64,000 nt of DNA from Ramlibacter tataouinensis (GTDB lineage: Bacteria > Pseudomonadota > Gammaproteobacteria > Burkholderiales > Burkholderiaceae_C): positions 4,092,001 to 4,156,000 of the forward strand of contig NZ_CP116009.1 in assembly GCF_027941915.1 (NCBI RefSeq). Direction: 5' to 3'. The first letter of the stretch is position 1. Each line of letters starts with the position of its first letter. The notes beneath the pieces are model-generated. The model searched no databases. It had not been told where the DNA came from and saw only the letters and a program-made list of their open reading frames with translations. Shown piece after piece: positions 26,288-35,658 of this stretch. Made by a program: the position numbers and the translations under genes.

Positions 26288-28873
26288 ATGGCCCAGCCAT
26301 CGAACGCGAGCGGGCCGGCAGGGCTCACCACCGCACAGGCGCGGGCGCGGCTGTTGCGCCAGGGTCCGAACGAGGTCGAGGCGCCGCGCCGCCGGCTGGC
26401 CTGGCTCGCCGAGGTGGGCACCGAGCCGATGTTCCTGCTGCTGCTGGCGGCGGCCGGGCTCTACCTGCTCATCGGCGAGCCGGCCGACGGCCTGCTGCTC
26501 GCCTTCTTCGCCTGCATGACCGTCGGGCTGGTGCTCTGGCAGCGCCGGCGCAGCGACCGGGCCCTGGCCAGCCTGCGCTCGCTCGCCGCACCGCTGGCCC
26601 GCGTGCTGCGCGACGGGCAGGTCAGCCGGGTGCCGGCAGTGGAACTGGTGCCGGGCGACTGGATCCTGCTGGCCGAAGGCGACCGCATACCGGCCGACGC
26701 CGAACTGGTCGACTCCGTCGGGCTGGCGGTGGACGAGTCGCTGCTCACCGGGGAGGCGCTGCCGGTGGGCAAGCGTGCGGCGCGCGAGCCGGCCGCGGAG
26801 CCTGGAGTCCCCGGCGGCGACGACACGCCGTTCGTCTTTGCCGGCACCCTGGCGGTCGCCGGCCACGGCACGGCCCGCGTGCTGGCGACCGGCCGCGCGA
26901 CGCAGATCGGCCGCATCGGGCGCTCGCTGGCCGGCATCGATCGGGCCGCGACGCCGCTGCAGCGGCATCTGCGCCGGGTGGTGCGGGTCCTCGCGCTCGC
27001 GGCGCTCGCGGCCAGCGCGTCGATCGCGCTCTGGTCCGGCTTGCGCGGTGGCGGCTGGCTGCAGGGCGCGCTGCAGGCGATCACGGTCGCGATGGCGCTG
27101 CTGCCGGACGAACTGCCCATGATCCTGACCGTCTTCCTGGCCCTGGGCGCCTGGCGGCTGGCGCGGCAGCAGGTACTGGCGCGCAGCCTCGGCATGGTGG
27201 AGGCGCTGGGCGCCATTCGCGTGCTGTGCGTCGACAAGACGGGCACGCTCACGGAGAACCGGATGCGCCTGCGGCGGCTCGTCACGCCCACGGCCGACGT
27301 GGACGTGCTGCGCGAGGGGCCGCTGCCGGAGGAGGTCCATGAGCTTCTCGAGTACGCCATGCTGGCTTCGCGGCGCGCGGCGGTCGACCCGATTGATGCG
27401 GCCATCCTGGCCCGCGGCGATGCCGCGCCTGCGTTCGGCGACCACCTGCATCCCGACTGGCGCCTGCTGCAGGAATATCCCGTCACCCCGGAATTGCTGG
27501 CCATGTCGCAGGCCTGGGTCGGCGCCGGCGGCCACCCCGAAGTGGCCGCCAAGGGCGCGCCCGAAGCCGTGGCGGACCTGTGCCACCTCGACGCACCGGC
27601 GGCGGCCGCGCTGCTGGACCGTGCCGCCGCCCTCGCCGGCGCAGGGCTGCGGGTCCTCGCCGTCGCCCGCGGAAGCGCCGGCGCCGGCACGCCGGCCCCC
27701 TGCCAGCACGACTACGCGTTCACGCCGCTCGGGCTGGTGGCGTTCGAGGACCCGCTGCGGGCCGGCGCCGCAGTGGCCGTCGCGCAGGCCCGCGCCGCCG
27801 GCGTCGCCGTGGCGATGATCACCGGCGACCATGCGGCCACGGCACTGGCCATCGCCCGCCAGGCCGGCATCGAGACCGCGGCCGGGGTGCTCACCGGCGA
27901 GCAGATCGACGCGCTGGACGAGACCCAGCTGGGCCAGGCGGTCGCTCGCGTGCGGGTGTTCGCGCGGGTGCTGCCGCAGCACAAGCTCAGGCTGGTGCGG
28001 GCCTTCCAGGCCGGCGCGAACTGCGTCGCCATGACCGGCGACGGCGTGAACGACGCGCCGGCCCTGAAGGCCGCCGACGTCGGCATCGCGATGGGACGGC
28101 GCGGCGCCGACGTCGCGCGCGAAGCGGCCGGGCTGGTGCTGATGGAGGAGGACATGGGTGCGATCGTGCGCGGCATCGGCCTGGGCCGCCGCATCTTCGA
28201 CAACATGCGCCGGGCGTCCATCTACGTGACCGCGATCCACGTGCCGATCGCCGGCCTGGCGCTGCTGCCGGTGCTGCTGGGCCTGCCGGCCGTGCTGCTG
28301 CCGGCCCACGTGGTGCTGGCGCACCTGGTCATCGAGCCGGCCTGCTCGTTCGCGTTCGAAGGCGCGCCGCCGGCGACCGACACCCTGACCCGGCCGCCGC
28401 GCGACGGGAGCGAGATGCTGCTGGGCTGGGCCGCGATCGGGCAGGGCGCCGTCCAGGGCGCATGGCTGCTGCTGGGGGTCGCGCTCGCGTGGCTGCTCGG
28501 CTGGCGCCTCGAAGCCGGCGCCGACCAGGCCCGCTCGGTCGTCGTCATCGCCCTGACCGCGGGCAACCTGATGCTGGTCTGGGTCGCGGCCGGCCAGCCC
28601 GGGGCGCTCTCCAGTCGGCCGTCCGGGGCGGTGCTGGCGGTGGCGGCGCTGGTGGTTGCCGTGCTCGCGCTCGCGCTGTCGCTGCCGCCGCTCGGCCGGC
28701 TGCTGCACGTGACCATGCCCAGTGTCCCCGGCGTGCTGATCGCGTTGGTGGCGGCCGGGCTGGGCGTCGCCGCGGGCGCGACATTCGGCCGGCGCGGTCG
28801 ACGGCCGGCGCGCCCCGCCAGGCCTGCGCCGGGGCAAACGCTGGACCGCCCGGATTCCGGCAGCTCCCCCTGA
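26288..28873 (+). CDS. P-type ATPase, HAD-IC family, substrate unknown
   Basis: The 861-residue protein is a complete P-type ATPase: an N-terminal cation-ATPase domain, M1-M2, actuator loop LLTGEALPVGK (TGEA in place of TGES), M4 LLPDELPMILTVFLALGAWRLARQQVLAR, phosphorylation site CVDKTGTLTEN, ATP site KGAPEA, hinge MTGDGVNDAPALKAADVGIAMG and six C-terminal spans. The M4 pattern PDELPM followed by TVFLALGAWR differs from Ca2+ (PEGLP) and Mg2+ (PEMLPM) pumps. It recalls the functionally uncharacterised bacterial P-type ATPase groups, so I do not name an ion. The start is uncertain: ATG 26288 or ATG 26258, neither with a Shine-Dalgarno sequence. Confidence 0.85.
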   Translation: MAQPSNASGPAGLTTAQARARLLRQGPNEVEAPRRRLAWLAEVGTEPMFLLLLAAAGLYLLIGEPADGLLLAFFACMTVGLVLWQRRRSDRALASLRSLAAPLARVLRDGQVSRVPAVELVPGDWILLAEGDRIPADAELVDSVGLAVDESLLTGEALPVGKRAAREPAAEPGVPGGDDTPFVFAGTLAVAGHGTARVLATGRATQIGRIGRSLAGIDRAATPLQRHLRRVVRVLALAALAASASIALWSGLRGGGWLQGALQAITVAMALLPDELPMILTVFLALGAWRLARQQVLARSLGMVEALGAIRVLCVDKTGTLTENRMRLRRLVTPTADVDVLREGPLPEEVHELLEYAMLASRRAAVDPIDAAILARGDAAPAFGDHLHPDWRLLQEYPVTPELLAMSQAWVGAGGHPEVAAKGAPEAVADLCHLDAPAAAALLDRAAALAGAGLRVLAVARGSAGAGTPAPCQHDYAFTPLGLVAFEDPLRAGAAVAVAQARAAGVAVAMITGDHAATALAIARQAGIETAAGVLTGEQIDALDETQLGQAVARVRVFARVLPQHKLRLVRAFQAGANCVAMTGDGVNDAPALKAADVGIAMGRRGADVAREAAGLVLMEEDMGAIVRGIGLGRRIFDNMRRASIYVTAIHVPIAGLALLPVLLGLPAVLLPAHVVLAHLVIEPACSFAFEGAPPATDTLTRPPRDGSEMLLGWAAIGQGAVQGAWLLLGVALAWLLGWRLEAGADQARSVVVIALTAGNLMLVWVAAGQPGALSSRPSGAVLAVAALVVAVLALALSLPPLGRLLHVTMPSVPGVLIALVAAGLGVAAGATFGRRGRRPARPARPAPGQTLDRPDSGSSP

Positions 28874-28910
28874 AGCCCAAGGGCACGTCGCGCCAGCAGG
28901 GCTCCTGCGC

Positions 28911-29318
28911 TCAGCGCTGCTGCGCGACGCCTTGCGTCACCGGAAAACGGTAGATCGTGTCGTTCAGGTGCCGGGCCACGGCGTCGATGTCCTCCTCGCT
29001 CCAGCCCAGGCGCGCCTCGCCCTGCCAGTGACGGACCTGCTCGCGCAGGGAGTTCCAGTCGCGGGCGAGCCGTTTTGCCCGCCAGTGCATCTGCTCGGAA
29101 TGGCAGGCGCCGCAGTGGTTCTCGTAGAGCAGCGCGCCGCGCGTGGCCGGCAGCGCCTGGGCGTGCGCGGCGCTGCCGGGAAACGCCGGCAGCGCCGCGA
29201 GCAGCAAGGCCAGCGCGCGCCGGGTCAACACCTGGCGGGCAACCCGCCGCCGCGCGCTGGCGGCGATGCCGATCGGCCTCCAGCGCGGCTCGGAGTCGGG
29301 CAACGGCAGCTTGTTCAT
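28911..29318 (-). CDS. c-type cytochrome, single haem
   Basis: This 135-residue precursor has a long basic leader and a hydrophobic core ending in AHA, consistent with a signal peptide. One haem-attachment motif CGACH follows in LLYENHCGACHSEQMHW. A possible distal methionine is the Met of EQMHW; no other obvious Met ligand is present in the mature part, so axial coordination is uncertain. A single-haem periplasmic electron carrier is the simplest reading. ATG 29318 is supported by GAGAGG 7 nt upstream. The partner is unknown; neighbours are a P-type ATPase (convergent) and an alcohol dehydrogenase (same strand, 96 nt upstream). Confidence 0.82.
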   Translation of the reverse strand: MNKLPLPDSEPRWRPIGIAASARRRVARQVLTRRALALLLAALPAFPGSAAHAQALPATRGALLYENHCGACHSEQMHWRAKRLARDWNSLREQVRHWQGEARLGWSEEDIDAVARHLNDTIYRFPVTQGVAQQR

Positions 29319-29414
29319 CGGGGACCTCTCGGTTGTCGGTTGGCCATGGGGGCCGGTGCAAAACCAATTTAGGGAGGGCCGCTGCGCGCGCACTTGATCC
29401 GCCGCAAGTGGGGT

Positions 29415-30416
29415 TCAGGGCACCAGCACGGCGGCGCCGTCCAGGCGGCCTTCGCGCAGGGCCTGCAGGGCCGAGTTGGCGTCCGGCAACGCGAACGGCT
29501 GGGCGTGCGCCTGCAGTTCCAACTCGGCGGCCAGCCGCATGAATTCCTCGCCGTCGGCCCGGGTGAGGTTGGCGACCGAACGCAGCACGCGTTCGCCCCA
29601 CAGCAGCGCGTAGGGGAAGGACGGGATGTCGCTCATGTGGATGCCGGCGCAGACCACGGTGCCGCCCTTGCGCACGGCGCGCAGCGCGCGGGGGACCAGG
29701 TCGCCGGCCGGCGCGAACAGCAGGGCGGCATCGAGCGGTTCGGGCGGCAACTCGTCCGAGCCGCCGGCCCAGCAGGCGCCCAGCGAGCGGGCGAAGGCCT
29801 GGGTGCGGTCGTCATCGGCCCGCGTGAAGGCGTACACCCGCTGGCCCCTGGCGACGGCGAGCTGGCACAGGAGGTGGGCGGCCGCGCCGAAGCCGTACAG
29901 CCCGAGTCGACGGACCCCGCTTCCGGCCATGCGCCAGGCCCGGTGGCCGATCAGGCCGGCACACAGCAGCGGCGCCGCGCGCAGGTCGTCGTAGCGCTCG
30001 GGCAGGGCCAGGCAGAAGCGCTCGTCGGCCGCTGCGTAGTCGGCGAAGCCGCCGTCGCGGTCCCAGCCGGTGAACACCGGGCGATCGCACAGGTTCTCGC
30101 GTGCCTCGCCGCAGAAGGCGCAGGCGCCGCAGCTGCCGCCGAGCCAGGGCACGCCGACGCGCTGGCCGGGTTCGAAACGCTGCGCCGCGCTGCCCCGTGC
30201 GATCACCCGGCCGACGATTTCGTGGCCGGGTACAACCCCGGTGCCGTGCGGCGGCAGGTCGCCATCGACCAGGTGCAGGTCGGTGCGGCAGACGCCGCAG
30301 GCCAGCACCTGCAGCAGCACGTCGTGCGGGCCCGGCTGCGGCACGGCACGCTCGACCGCGACCAGGCGGCGGCCGGCGGGGTCGGCCGCCATGGCGCGCA
30401 TGGCGGTGGGCAGCAT
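29415..30416 (-). CDS. Zinc-dependent alcohol dehydrogenase (AdhP/AdhA-like)
   Basis: The 333-residue medium-chain dehydrogenase has catalytic zinc ligands in ACGVCRTDLH and GHEIVGRV. The structural-zinc cysteine set lies in GGSCGACAFCGEARENLC (four cysteines). The Rossmann fold glycine motif is YGFGAAAHLL, a variant of GxGxxG. It should oxidise alcohols or reduce aldehydes with NAD(H); the cofactor preference is not certain. It is divergent from the acyl-CoA dehydrogenase (176 bp between starts), suggesting a role in alcohol or aldehyde catabolism feeding acyl-CoA oxidation. Confidence 0.9.
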   Translation of the reverse strand: MLPTAMRAMAADPAGRRLVAVERAVPQPGPHDVLLQVLACGVCRTDLHLVDGDLPPHGTGVVPGHEIVGRVIARGSAAQRFEPGQRVGVPWLGGSCGACAFCGEARENLCDRPVFTGWDRDGGFADYAAADERFCLALPERYDDLRAAPLLCAGLIGHRAWRMAGSGVRRLGLYGFGAAAHLLCQLAVARGQRVYAFTRADDDRTQAFARSLGACWAGGSDELPPEPLDAALLFAPAGDLVPRALRAVRKGGTVVCAGIHMSDIPSFPYALLWGERVLRSVANLTRADGEEFMRLAAELELQAHAQPFALPDANSALQALREGRLDGAAVLVP

Positions 30417-30592
30417 GGCCCCATGCTAGGCGCGGTGCGCCTTTCCCCGCAAGCCGAGGCGGGGGCTACACGCGGCTTGCAATGACGCGTGCGGCGCCGG
30501 CGCAGCCGGGCTGGCGTGCTCCACAATTCGCGGCTGCACCGGGCAGCCCCTTCGCTCTTCCAGGGCTGCCGATCTTTCGCGAGGAGACAACC

Positions 30593-31741
30593 ATGCCCAT
30601 CCAGTTCCGCCGCTCCTGGAGCGACCCCGACCTCGAGCTGTACCGCGATACCGTGGTGCGCTTCATCGAGGAGCACATGGTCCCCGCTGACGAGGCCGCC
30701 CGCAAGCGCGGGCACGTGGGCCATGAGCTGTGGCGCCAGGCCGGCCAGACCGGGCTGCTGTGCACCGACATTCCGCACGAGTGGGGCGGCGCCGGCGGCG
30801 ACTTCCGCCACGAAGCCGTGTTCCACGAGGAGATGGCGCGCCGAAGCCTGTCGGGCATGAACACCGCGGTGCATTCCATCGTCGCCCATTACCTGCTCAA
30901 CCACGGCACCGATGACCAGAAGCGCCGCTACCTGCCGCGGCTGGCCAGCGGCGAACTGGTGGGCGCCATCGCCATGACCGAACCGGGCGCCGGCTCCGAC
31001 CTGCAAGGCGTGCGCACGCGCGCCGAGCGCGACGGCGAGGGCTGGCGCCTGAACGGCTCCAAGACCTTCATCACCAACGGCTTCCTGGCCGGCGTGGTGC
31101 TGGTGGTGGCCAAGACCGATCCCAGCCAGGGCGCGCGCGGCACCTCGATCCTGATCGTCGATACGCAGGACTGCGCCGGCTTTCGCGTCGGCCGCGTGCT
31201 CGACAAGGTCGGCATGAAGGCGCAGGACACCTCGGAGCTGTTCTTCGACGACGTCCGCCTGGGGCCCGACCAGCTGCTGGGCGGCCGCGAAGGCCAGGGC
31301 TTCTTCCAGCTGATGGCCGACCTGCCGTACGAGCGGCTGATCATCGGCGTGTCGGCGCTGGCCGCCATGGAGGGCGCCTACGAAGCGACGCTGGCTTACG
31401 TGCGCGAGCGCAAGGCCTTCGGCCAGGCCATCGCGCAATTCCAGAACACGCGCTTCAAGCTGGCCGAGATCGCCACCGAGATCCAGGTCGGCCGCGCCTT
31501 CATCGACCGCTGCGTGGAAGACCTGCTGGCGGGCCAGCTGGACACCGCCACGGCGTCGATGGCCAAGCTGTGGGGCTCGGAGGCACAGGGCCGCGTGGTC
31601 GATGCCTGCCTGCAGCTGTTCGGCGGCTACGGCTACATGAACGAGTACATGATCGGCCGCATGTACGCCGACGCGCGCATCCAGCGCATCTACGGCGGCA
31701 CCAGCGAGATCATGAAGGAAGTGATCGCGCGGGCGCTCTAA
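30593..31741 (+). CDS. Acyl-CoA dehydrogenase
   Basis: The 382-residue flavoprotein has the two PROSITE-like family regions AMTEPGAGSDLQGVRT and QLFGGYGYMNEYMIGRMYADARIQRIYGGTSEIMKE. FAD-contacting LNGSKTFITNG is also present. The position that carries the catalytic Glu in MCAD (YEGT) is YGGT here, so the base is more likely the Glu of PYERLIIG, as in the long-chain/isovaleryl-CoA subgroup; this is inference from family knowledge. GAGGAGA sits 5 nt before the ATG. It is followed by a thiolase, forming a beta-oxidation-like pair. Confidence 0.93.
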   Translation: MPIQFRRSWSDPDLELYRDTVVRFIEEHMVPADEAARKRGHVGHELWRQAGQTGLLCTDIPHEWGGAGGDFRHEAVFHEEMARRSLSGMNTAVHSIVAHYLLNHGTDDQKRRYLPRLASGELVGAIAMTEPGAGSDLQGVRTRAERDGEGWRLNGSKTFITNGFLAGVVLVVAKTDPSQGARGTSILIVDTQDCAGFRVGRVLDKVGMKAQDTSELFFDDVRLGPDQLLGGREGQGFFQLMADLPYERLIIGVSALAAMEGAYEATLAYVRERKAFGQAIAQFQNTRFKLAEIATEIQVGRAFIDRCVEDLLAGQLDTATASMAKLWGSEAQGRVVDACLQLFGGYGYMNEYMIGRMYADARIQRIYGGTSEIMKEVIARAL

Positions 31742-31816
31742 GGTCGCCGCCGCCGGCTGGCAGAATCGTTCCGAGTTCCATCTTCTTGCATCGATCCAAC
31801 AGAGGAGAGTCCCCCC

Positions 31817-32995
31817 ATGTCCGAAGCCTTCATCGTCGCCGCCGTCCGCACCGCCGGGGGCCGCCGCGGCGGCCGCCTGTCCGGCTGGCACCCGGTGGAC
31901 CTGGCCGCCCAGGTGATCGACGCCCTGGTCGCGCGTGCCGACGCCGATCCGGCGCTGGTTGAGGACGTGTTCATGGGCTGCGTCAGCCAGGTCGGCGAGC
32001 AGTCCACCAACGTGGCGCGCAACGCCGTGCTGGCCTCGCGCCTGCCCGAGACGGTGCCGGGCACCTCGATCGACCGCCAGTGCGGCTCCTCGCAGCAGGC
32101 GGTGCACTTCGCCGCCCAGGCCGTGATGTCGGGCGTGCAGGACATCGTGATCGCCGCCGGCGTCGAGTCCATGACCCGGGTGCCGATGTTCAGCACCACG
32201 CAGCTGGCGCAGAAGGCCGGCATGGGCTTCTACCAGAGCCCGGCCATCAACCAGCGCTACGACAACGTGGTGTTCAGCCAGTTCATGGGCGCCGAGATGA
32301 TCGCGAAGAAGCACGGCCTGTCCAAGGACGAGCTGGACCGGTTCGCGCTGCTGAGCCACCAGCGCGCGGCCGCGGCCAGCCAGGCCGGCGCCTTCCAGGA
32401 CGAGATCGTGCCGTTGGAGGTGCGCAATGCGCAAGGGCAGGGCACCGGCGAGATGCACACGGTGGACGAGGGCATCCGCTTCGACGCCACGCTCGAGGGC
32501 ATCCAGTCGGTCAAGCTGCTGCAGGAAGGCGGCGTGATCACCGCGGCCAACGCCAGCCAGATCTGCGACGGCGCCACCGCCGTGCTGGTGGTCAACGAGC
32601 GCGGCCTCAAGGCCCTGAACGCCAGGCCGCTGGCACGCATCCACCACATGACCGTGATGGGTGGCGATCCGGTGATCATGCTGGAAGCGCCGCTCCCGGC
32701 CACCGAGCGCGCGCTCAAGAAGGCCGGCATGAAGATCGGCGACATCGACCTGTACGAGGTCAACGAGGCCTTCGCCTCGGTGCCGCTGGCCTGGCTGAAG
32801 GCGCTCGACGCGGACCCGGATCGCCTGAACGTGCACGGCGGCGCCATCGCGCTGGGGCATCCGCTGGGCGCCTCCGGCACCAAGCTGATGTCCACGCTGG
32901 TGCATGCCCTGCACCGCAGCGGCAAGCGCTACGGCCTGCAGACCATGTGCGAAGGCGGCGGCATGGCCAACGTGACCATCGTCGAGCGGCTCTGA
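31817..32995 (+). CDS. Acetyl-CoA C-acyltransferase (thiolase)
   Basis: The 392-residue thiolase has nucleophile Cys89 in [16 protein letters not shown]. The other active-site loops are [26 protein letters not shown] (catalytic His) and [15 protein letters not shown] (acid/base Cys). It cleaves 3-ketoacyl-CoA with CoA or condenses two acyl-CoAs. It lies 75 nt after the acyl-CoA dehydrogenase, with its own AGAGGAGA ribosome site. Chain length and direction are unknown. Confidence 0.93.
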   Translation: MSEAFIVAAVRTAGGRRGGRLSGWHPVDLAAQVIDALVARADADPALVEDVFMGCVSQVGEQSTNVARNAVLASRLPETVPGTSIDRQCGSSQQAVHFAAQAVMSGVQDIVIAAGVESMTRVPMFSTTQLAQKAGMGFYQSPAINQRYDNVVFSQFMGAEMIAKKHGLSKDELDRFALLSHQRAAAASQAGAFQDEIVPLEVRNAQGQGTGEMHTVDEGIRFDATLEGIQSVKLLQEGGVITAANASQICDGATAVLVVNERGLKALNARPLARIHHMTVMGGDPVIMLEAPLPATERALKKAGMKIGDIDLYEVNEAFASVPLAWLKALDADPDRLNVHGGAIALGHPLGASGTKLMSTLVHALHRSGKRYGLQTMCEGGGMANVTIVERL

Positions 32996-33029
32996 GCGGC
33001 CGCGCGGGCCCGCCGCAAGCGCGCGGGCC

Positions 33030-34007
33030 TCAGTCGTTCACCAGCACCAGCTTGCCCTTGACCGCGCGCGAAGCCATGTGCGCGTAGGCGGCCTTGAGTT
33101 CCGCCATGGGCATCGTGCGGTCGATCACCGGCTTGACCTTGCCCTGCGCGTACCACTGGGCCAGCTGCTGCAGCATCGCGGCATTGGCCTGCGGTTCGCG
33201 CCGCGCGTAGTCGCCCCAGAACACGCCGACGATGGAGGCGCCCTTGAGCAGCGGCAGGTTCAGCGGCAGCGACGGAATCGGTCCCGAGGCGAAGCCCACC
33301 ACCAGGTAGCGGCCGCGCCAGCCGATCGAGCGGAAGGCGGGTTCGGCGAAGTCGCCGCCCACCGGGTCGTACACCACGTCCGGGCCCTTGCCGCCGGTCG
33401 CTTCCTTGATCGCATCGCGCAGGTTGCCCTGGCTGTAGTTGATCGCGGCATCGGCGCCGATCGAGCGGCACAGCTCGCACTTCTCGTCGGTGGACGCCGC
33501 GGCGATCACGCGCGCGCCGGCGGCCTTGGCGATCTGGATCGCCGCCGTGCCCACGCCGCCGGCGGCGCCGAGCACCAGCACGGTCTCGCCGGCCTTCAGT
33601 TGCGCGCGGTCCAGCAGCGCATGGTGCGAGGTCGCGTAGGTCATGATGAACGCGGCCGCGTCCACCGCCGGGAAGCCGGCCGGCAGCGGCAGGCACAGCG
33701 CCGCCGGTGCCAGCGTGTGGCTGGCGAATCCGCCCGTGCCCGACAGGCAGGCGACCGGCTGGCCCACCTGGAAATCGGTCACGCCATCGCCCACCGCTTC
33801 CACGACGCCGGCGTACTCGGAGCCGGGAACGAAGGGCGGCGGCGGCTTGTGCTGGTACTTGCCCTGGACGATCAGCAGGTCGGGGTAGTTCAGGCTGGCG
33901 GCCTGGATGCGCAGCAGCAGCTGGCCCGCGCCGGGCTGCGGGGTCGGCAGCTCCTTCCATTGCAGCGCATCGACACCGACCGGGTCCTCGCAAAGCCAGG
34001 CTTGCAT
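33030..34007 (-). CDS. NADPH:quinone oxidoreductase (zinc-free MDR family)
   Basis: The 325-residue MDR protein lacks the zinc cysteines of alcohol dehydrogenases. It has the NADPH-binding motif [23 protein letters not shown] (AAxxGVG), followed by [20 protein letters not shown], typical of the QOR/crotonyl-CoA reductase-like family. It probably reduces quinones or other enones in the cytoplasm. It converges with the thiolase gene and is divergent from surE. Confidence 0.88.
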   Translation of the reverse strand: MQAWLCEDPVGVDALQWKELPTPQPGAGQLLLRIQAASLNYPDLLIVQGKYQHKPPPPFVPGSEYAGVVEAVGDGVTDFQVGQPVACLSGTGGFASHTLAPAALCLPLPAGFPAVDAAAFIMTYATSHHALLDRAQLKAGETVLVLGAAGGVGTAAIQIAKAAGARVIAAASTDEKCELCRSIGADAAINYSQGNLRDAIKEATGGKGPDVVYDPVGGDFAEPAFRSIGWRGRYLVVGFASGPIPSLPLNLPLLKGASIVGVFWGDYARREPQANAAMLQQLAQWYAQGKVKPVIDRTMPMAELKAAYAHMASRAVKGKLVLVND

Positions 34008-34106
34008 GGCGTTCTCCTTCGAAAGCGCGCAATGATAGGCAGCCGCGCGGTCGCCGATGTCCCAGCGGCGACCCCAGCCCTACAATGGTTGCAGCCGCAG
34101 TACCGC

Positions 34107-34871
34107 ATGAAGATCCTCCTGTCCAACGACGACGGCTACCAGGCGCCCGGCCTGGTTGCCCTGCACGCCGCGATCCGCGACCTGGCCGAGGTCGAGGTGG
34201 TCGCCCCCGAGCACAACAACAGCGCCAAGTCCAACGCCCTGACGCTGCACGCGCCGCTGTACGTGCAGGAGGCCGCCAACGGCTTTCGCTACGTGAACGG
34301 CACGCCGGCCGACTGCGTGCACATCGCGCTGACCGGCATGCTCGGCTACCGGCCCGACCTGGTGGTCAGCGGCATCAACAACGGCGCCAACATGGGCGAC
34401 GACACGATCTACTCCGGCACCGTGGGCGCCGCCATGGAGGGCTACCTGTTCGGCATCCCGGCGATCGCCTTCTCGCAGGTGGAAAAGGGCTGGGGCCACC
34501 TCGATGCCGCCGCGCAGAAGGCGCGCGAGCTGGTGCAGCGCGTGCTGGCCGAGGGCCTGGACGCGCCGCGCCCGTTCCTGCTCAACGTGAACATCCCCAA
34601 CCGCGCCGCCGCCGAGCTGGGGCCGTTCGAGGTCTGCCGGCTGGGGCGCCGCCATGCGGCCGAGAAGGTGATCTCGCAGCCCAGCCCGCATGGCCTGACC
34701 ATGTACTGGATCGGTGGCGCCGGCCTGCCCAGGGACAGCGCCGAGGGCACCGACTTCCATGCCACCGCGAACGGGCGCATCTCGGTGACGCCGCTGCAGG
34801 TCGACCTGACCGAGCATGCCGCGCTGCGCGACTGGTCGGACCGCGTCGGCCGCTTCGCGGGTCCGGGATGA
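34107..34871 (+). CDS. surE: 5'/3'-nucleotidase SurE
   Basis: SurE of 254 residues begins [15 protein letters not shown], with metal ligands Asp8-Asp9. It continues with [14 protein letters not shown] (Ser/Asn ligands), [12 protein letters not shown] and [27 protein letters not shown]. It dephosphorylates nucleoside monophosphates and survival-related substrates in the cytoplasm. TACAAT at 34081-34086 is a good -10 that would give a leader of about 14 nt. It is the first gene of the conserved surE-pcm-nlpD-rpoS cluster and overlaps pcm by 4 bases (ATGA). Confidence 0.97.
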   Translation: MKILLSNDDGYQAPGLVALHAAIRDLAEVEVVAPEHNNSAKSNALTLHAPLYVQEAANGFRYVNGTPADCVHIALTGMLGYRPDLVVSGINNGANMGDDTIYSGTVGAAMEGYLFGIPAIAFSQVEKGWGHLDAAAQKARELVQRVLAEGLDAPRPFLLNVNIPNRAAAELGPFEVCRLGRRHAAEKVISQPSPHGLTMYWIGGAGLPRDSAEGTDFHATANGRISVTPLQVDLTEHAALRDWSDRVGRFAGPG

Positions 34872-35644
34872 ACCGCCGTCCGGGCTTTCCCGCGCGGCTG
34901 GACGGCTTGGCGCAACAGGGCCCCGCGCCCGCGCCGCGGACCCCTCCCGCGGCCCGGGTGGCGGCGCCGGTGGCGCAGCGGCCTGCGGGCGTGGGCCTCG
35001 ACTCGCAGGCGATCCGCGCGCGCATGGTCACGCGGCTCGCTGCCGCCGGCATCGCCGATGCGCGCGTGCTGGCCGCCATGGGCCGGATCGAACGGCACCG
35101 GTTCGTCGACAGCGCGCTGGGCAACCAGGCGTACGAGGACACCAGCCTGCCGATCGGCCTGGGCCAGACGATCTCCAAGCCAAGCGTGGTGGCGCGCATG
35201 GTGGAGTTGCTGCTGGGCGCGCTGCCGGCCGGCGGCCGCCTGGGGCGGGTGCTGGAGATCGGCACCGGCTGCGGCTACCAGGCCGCGGTGCTGGGCGAGG
35301 TGGCCAGCGAGGTCTACAGCATCGAGCGCCTGCGCGGCCTGCATGAGAAGGCGCGCGAGAACCTGCGGCCGTTCCGCCTGCCCAACGTGCACCTGCTGTT
35401 CGGCGACGGCATGCAGGGTTTTGCCAAGGGCGCGCCGTACGCGGGCATCATCGCCGCCGCCGGCGGCGATGCCGTGCCGCAAGCCTGGATCGACCAGCTG
35501 GCGGTGGGCGGGCGCATCATCGCGCCCACCGTCATGCCCGACCGCCGCCAGGCCCTGGTGGTGCTGGAGAGGACGCCGCGCGAAGTGCGCCGCAGCGTCC
35601 TTGAGGGCGTCCACTTTGTCCCCCTAAAATCCGGCATCGCTTGA
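34868..35644 (+). CDS. pcm: Protein-L-isoaspartate O-methyltransferase
   Basis: The 258-residue Pcm repairs isoaspartyl residues using S-adenosylmethionine. The SAM-binding motif is [15 protein letters not shown], and the substrate region has [30 protein letters not shown] Pro/Ala-rich N-terminal extension of about 45 residues precedes the conserved domain compared with the 208-residue E. coli enzyme. It is translationally coupled to surE (ATGA overlap). Confidence 0.95.
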   Translation: MNRRPGFPARLDGLAQQGPAPAPRTPPAARVAAPVAQRPAGVGLDSQAIRARMVTRLAAAGIADARVLAAMGRIERHRFVDSALGNQAYEDTSLPIGLGQTISKPSVVARMVELLLGALPAGGRLGRVLEIGTGCGYQAAVLGEVASEVYSIERLRGLHEKARENLRPFRLPNVHLLFGDGMQGFAKGAPYAGIIAAAGGDAVPQAWIDQLAVGGRIIAPTVMPDRRQALVVLERTPREVRRSVLEGVHFVPLKSGIA

Positions 35645-35658
35645 AGGAACAACACAAG

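Noticed and set aside
19665..30416. Integrative element with att repeat of tRNA-His
   Set aside because: No second copy of the tRNA 3' end and no integrase was seen, so only a weaker island hypothesis is kept.
33002..33029. Terminator between thiolase and quinone reductase
   Set aside because: GGCCCGC/GCGGGCC can pair, but there is no T-run on either strand and the GC background makes this pairing likely by chance.
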